64,000 nucleotides of DNA from Phytophthora sp. 'mugwort' (Eukaryota > Oomycota > Peronosporomycetes > Peronosporales > Peronosporaceae). The position numbers and the translations under genes were made by a program. Shown in pieces: positions 61,929 to 64,000 of the stretch. The stretch covers positions 2,542,001-2,606,000 of the forward strand of contig JAUCEF010000004.1 in assembly GCA_033558025.1 (NCBI GenBank), given 5' to 3'. The notes under the pieces are model-generated. The model saw only the letters and a list, made by a program, of their open reading frames with translations, made no database searches and was not told the DNA's origin. The stretch's first letter is position 1, and every line of letters starts with the position of its first letter.

Positions 61929-62409
61929 ATGAGCTCCCGCATGCTCAGCCACGCCCTCCGCGGTGGCATCAGCGTCAACGTCCGTCGCCAGGCGCTGACT
62001 ACTCGTGGTGGACACGCGCACCGCCCGCCTCCGCCGCCGTTCGCTCGCATCAAGGCGCCGGCGCAGCGGCTGCACGAGGAGGCGGAGTTGGTCTGGAACG
62101 ACGGCGTCGCCCCCGAGACACTCATCGACTTCGATGCGCCGCATATTCCCAAGTATCAGGCACTGCGACACTGGCTCTACGGTCTGGGCTTCTTTGCTAC
62201 GCTAATGGGCGTCGTGACGCTATACAACCCGGACTCGTGGCGACAGGCGGTACGTCGAGCGGACAGGAGATCCTACCTTCTTAAGCTCATGATGCTGTCG
62301 TTATTGTGTTGTGTGGTAACTACTGCAGGCGAAGCGTGGCAATCACCTGCCCGACCTCAAGTGGGAACTGGGTGAGGTCGACGAACCCGAAGGAGAGATG
62401 GACGAGTAA
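61929..62409 (+). CDS. NDUFB8: Complex I subunit NDUFB8
   Basis: Two exons (61929-62249, 62329-62409) give about 133 residues. The N-terminal ~30 residues are basic (M-S-S-R-M-L-S-H-A-L-R) and look like a mitochondrial presequence. The conserved block is H-E-E-A-E-L-V-W-N-D-G-V-A-P-E and I-D-F-D-A-P-H-I, the NDUFB8/ASHI signature. One membrane segment (L-Y-G-L-G-F-F-A-T-L-M-G-V-V) follows, with an acidic end. It is an accessory subunit of the membrane arm of NADH dehydrogenase. Confidence 0.88.
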
Positions 62410-62740
62410 GATGCAGACAGGTGGAGGCTTTGTCAGTTGTAAAGTGGAGGTGAACCAGCTGAAAGGCATGCATAAGTGGGTGGGTGTCGTGACTCTGCTA
62501 TCTACTAAGCTGCAAATTGGAGACCATTTGAGCTCAGATAACAACAGCGCACAAATAACACAGAATTTCAACACAGGGCGTCGGAGCGAGGAGATAAATT
62601 GGGGCCGTGCAGGGGGTCTCGACACCACTTCCGAGATCTAGGATACAGAGGGAAATGCCAAGACAGCGAAGGGCAGCACGTAGAAGTTACTTTTTTTCTC
62701 TTCTTCCGATGGTTTAGCTTCGTTCTGGCAGTTTCAGAAA
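62410..62740. other. Intergenic stretch between convergent NDUFB8 and ClpP genes
   Basis: The 331 bp hold the 3' ends of both genes. Overlapping short frames on both strands have no family resemblance. A run of seven T lies at about 62692-62698. Confidence 0.6.
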
Positions 62741-63554
62741 TTACTCTTCGCCTGACGACTGCGTGGGCTTCCTGCTGGAAATAATGGAGTCGATGATGCC
62801 AAACTCCTGCGCCTCCTGCGGGTCCATGAAAAGATCGCGATCCATCGCCTGCTCAATCACCTTAATGGGCTTCCCCGTGTGGGACGCATACAGTCCGTTT
62901 AATCTGAAAGCAACACCAATGAGCATCTGCCCCAGTAACAAACACAAAAGAGCACAAGATTCTCTAACCTAGCACGGAGCTTGATGATCTCCTCGGCCTG
63001 AATAGCGATGTCACTTGCCATGCCCTGAGCTCCTCCCGACGGTTGGTGGATCATGATCTGCAGCCACCAGAACATACACATCAGCACCTTGCAGAGACCC
63101 CCTTAGTCTATGACACGGAGCAACATACGCGGGAGTTCGGAAGTGCCAACCGACAGCCTGGGGTGCCTCCTGCCAACAGCAGCGAGCCCATGGAGGCGGC
63201 CTGACCCATGCAAAGCGTGTTGACCTTGGGCTGGATGTACTGCATGGTGTCGTAGATGGCCAGGCCGGAGCTCACGATGCCCCCGGGGCTGTTAATGTAC
63301 ATGTACACCTCCTTCTCAGGGTTCTCCGACTCGAGGAACAGCAGCTGCGCGGTCACGAGCGACGCCATGTCGTCATTTACGGGTCCGTGCACGAATATGA
63401 TGCGTTCCTTGAGCAGCCGCGAGTAGATATCGAACACGCGCTCGCCACGCGGCGACTGCTCCAGCACCATGGGCACCAACGAGCTCGTGATGGAGTGGAC
63501 GCCCCGACGGGCCCCTGGCGTCTGCAGCAGGTTATTGAGCGTCCGGGACAGCAT
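62741..63554 (-). CDS. CLPP: ATP-dependent Clp protease proteolytic subunit, mitochondrial
   Basis: Three exons (63554-63129, 63057-62969, 62903-62741) give about 225 residues. The presequence is basic with [10 protein letters not shown]. Then come [26 protein letters not shown] and G-Q-A-A-S-M-G-S, with the catalytic Ser; I-M-I-H-Q-P-S-G-G after intron 1 supplies the His; M-D-R-D-L-F-M near the end is the Asp region. The barrel-forming peptidase works with ClpX in the mitochondrial matrix. Intron positions were set at GTATGT and GTTAGA donors. Confidence 0.9.
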
Positions 63555-64000
63555 CGCGGCGAGGTCTCTGCTTCAAGTGTGGAACCGGTATCAAATCTAC
63601 AGATGGGAAAATGACGTTTGATGGAGCTTAATGACGCTTTATTAGTACCAACTAAAGACAATAGGCAGATCACTTCAACTTGCATACATAAATGTACTAA
63701 TACTACGCAGAAATAATATTCCGGAGTTCATTGAAGCTGCCAGTGATATTGGAGGCCTGTTGTTTCTTACCGATACCCATACTTGATGCTCCTTTCTTTA
63801 CTAGCTACTAATACTACATATAACTGTATTAACACCTCAAAATTTACTTTTCGCTGGTTAGTAATACAGGTAATAATTGTGTATTACTATTGACTAATCT
63901 GATAATAATACTTGCTGCACTGTACATGTACTCTTAAAAGAAATGTTACTATAGTAGCCTGCGAGTAAATTAGCATTTAGCAGTAATATTAATATTTTAA
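63555..64000. other. AT-rich flank with repeated TACTAATACTA words
   Basis: No gene is seen. ACTAATACTAC-like words recur at about 63693-63705, 63806-63816 and, less exactly, elsewhere. The first 100 bp probably hold the ClpP promoter. The rest is much richer in A+T than other intergenic DNA here and may be the edge of a transposon outside the window. Confidence 0.45.

Overview
This window looks like nuclear DNA of an oomycete, most likely Phytophthora or a close relative. The evidence is: compact, GC-rich host genes with short spliceosomal introns (GT..AG, several with CTAAC/CTAAT branch sites); divergent gene pairs 50-210 bp apart; a Crinkler (CRN)-family gene; and Maverick/Polinton elements, which are known from Phytophthora. 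No search could be run, so the genus is inference.

Layout. (1) 1-8380: the right-hand part of a decayed Maverick/Polinton (copy A), cut by the window edge. In order it holds the C-terminal part of a large unknown protein, a small companion gene, a fibre-like gene ending in an S74 intramolecular-chaperone domain, packaging ATPase, penton, a still-intact basic minor-virion-like gene, adenain-type protease, double-jelly-roll major capsid gene and a small DUF3820-like gene. (2) 8381-40323: host DNA with about 20 housekeeping genes: GARP factor, SmF, TTC4/Cns1, BCD1, WDR54, a CS-domain protein, mitochondrial S17, TBCB, GET1, ribosomal P2, a DHHC acyltransferase, DASH subunit Dad2, CANT1-type apyrase, an ARF-like GTPase, DDX41, TRAPPC9, a CCDC24-like protein, an ELMO-domain protein, an unknown acidic protein and IMP1. 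(3) 40324-59134: a second Maverick (copy B) delimited by recognisable diverged terminal inverted repeats of about 75 bp. It is more AT-rich and has the same virion block in inverted order, plus chromodomain integrase, protein-primed DNA polymerase B, and, just inside the right repeat, a broken Crinkler-like NTPase gene. (4) 59135-64000: host DNA with archaemetzincin, IMP2, a LYR protein, NDUFB8 and ClpP.

Both Mavericks encode what a virus-like particle would need (capsid, penton, protease, ATPase, fibre), and copy B adds replication and integration genes. Nearly every one of these genes is broken by frameshifts or stops, so both copies are relics. The two copies have clearly different protein sequences and come from separate insertions of related lineages. 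Copy B landed between IMP1 and archaemetzincin/IMP2, so the two catalytic subunits of the mitochondrial inner membrane protease now lie about 20 kb apart.

The most unusual signals are the Crinkler-like gene inside the inverted repeats, the S74-type fibre shared by both Mavericks, and a small basic protein with a W-x-K-I-W amphipathic segment that may be the counterpart of adenovirus protein VI. Exon coordinates below come from reading splice signals by eye. No RNA genes or CRISPR arrays were recognised.
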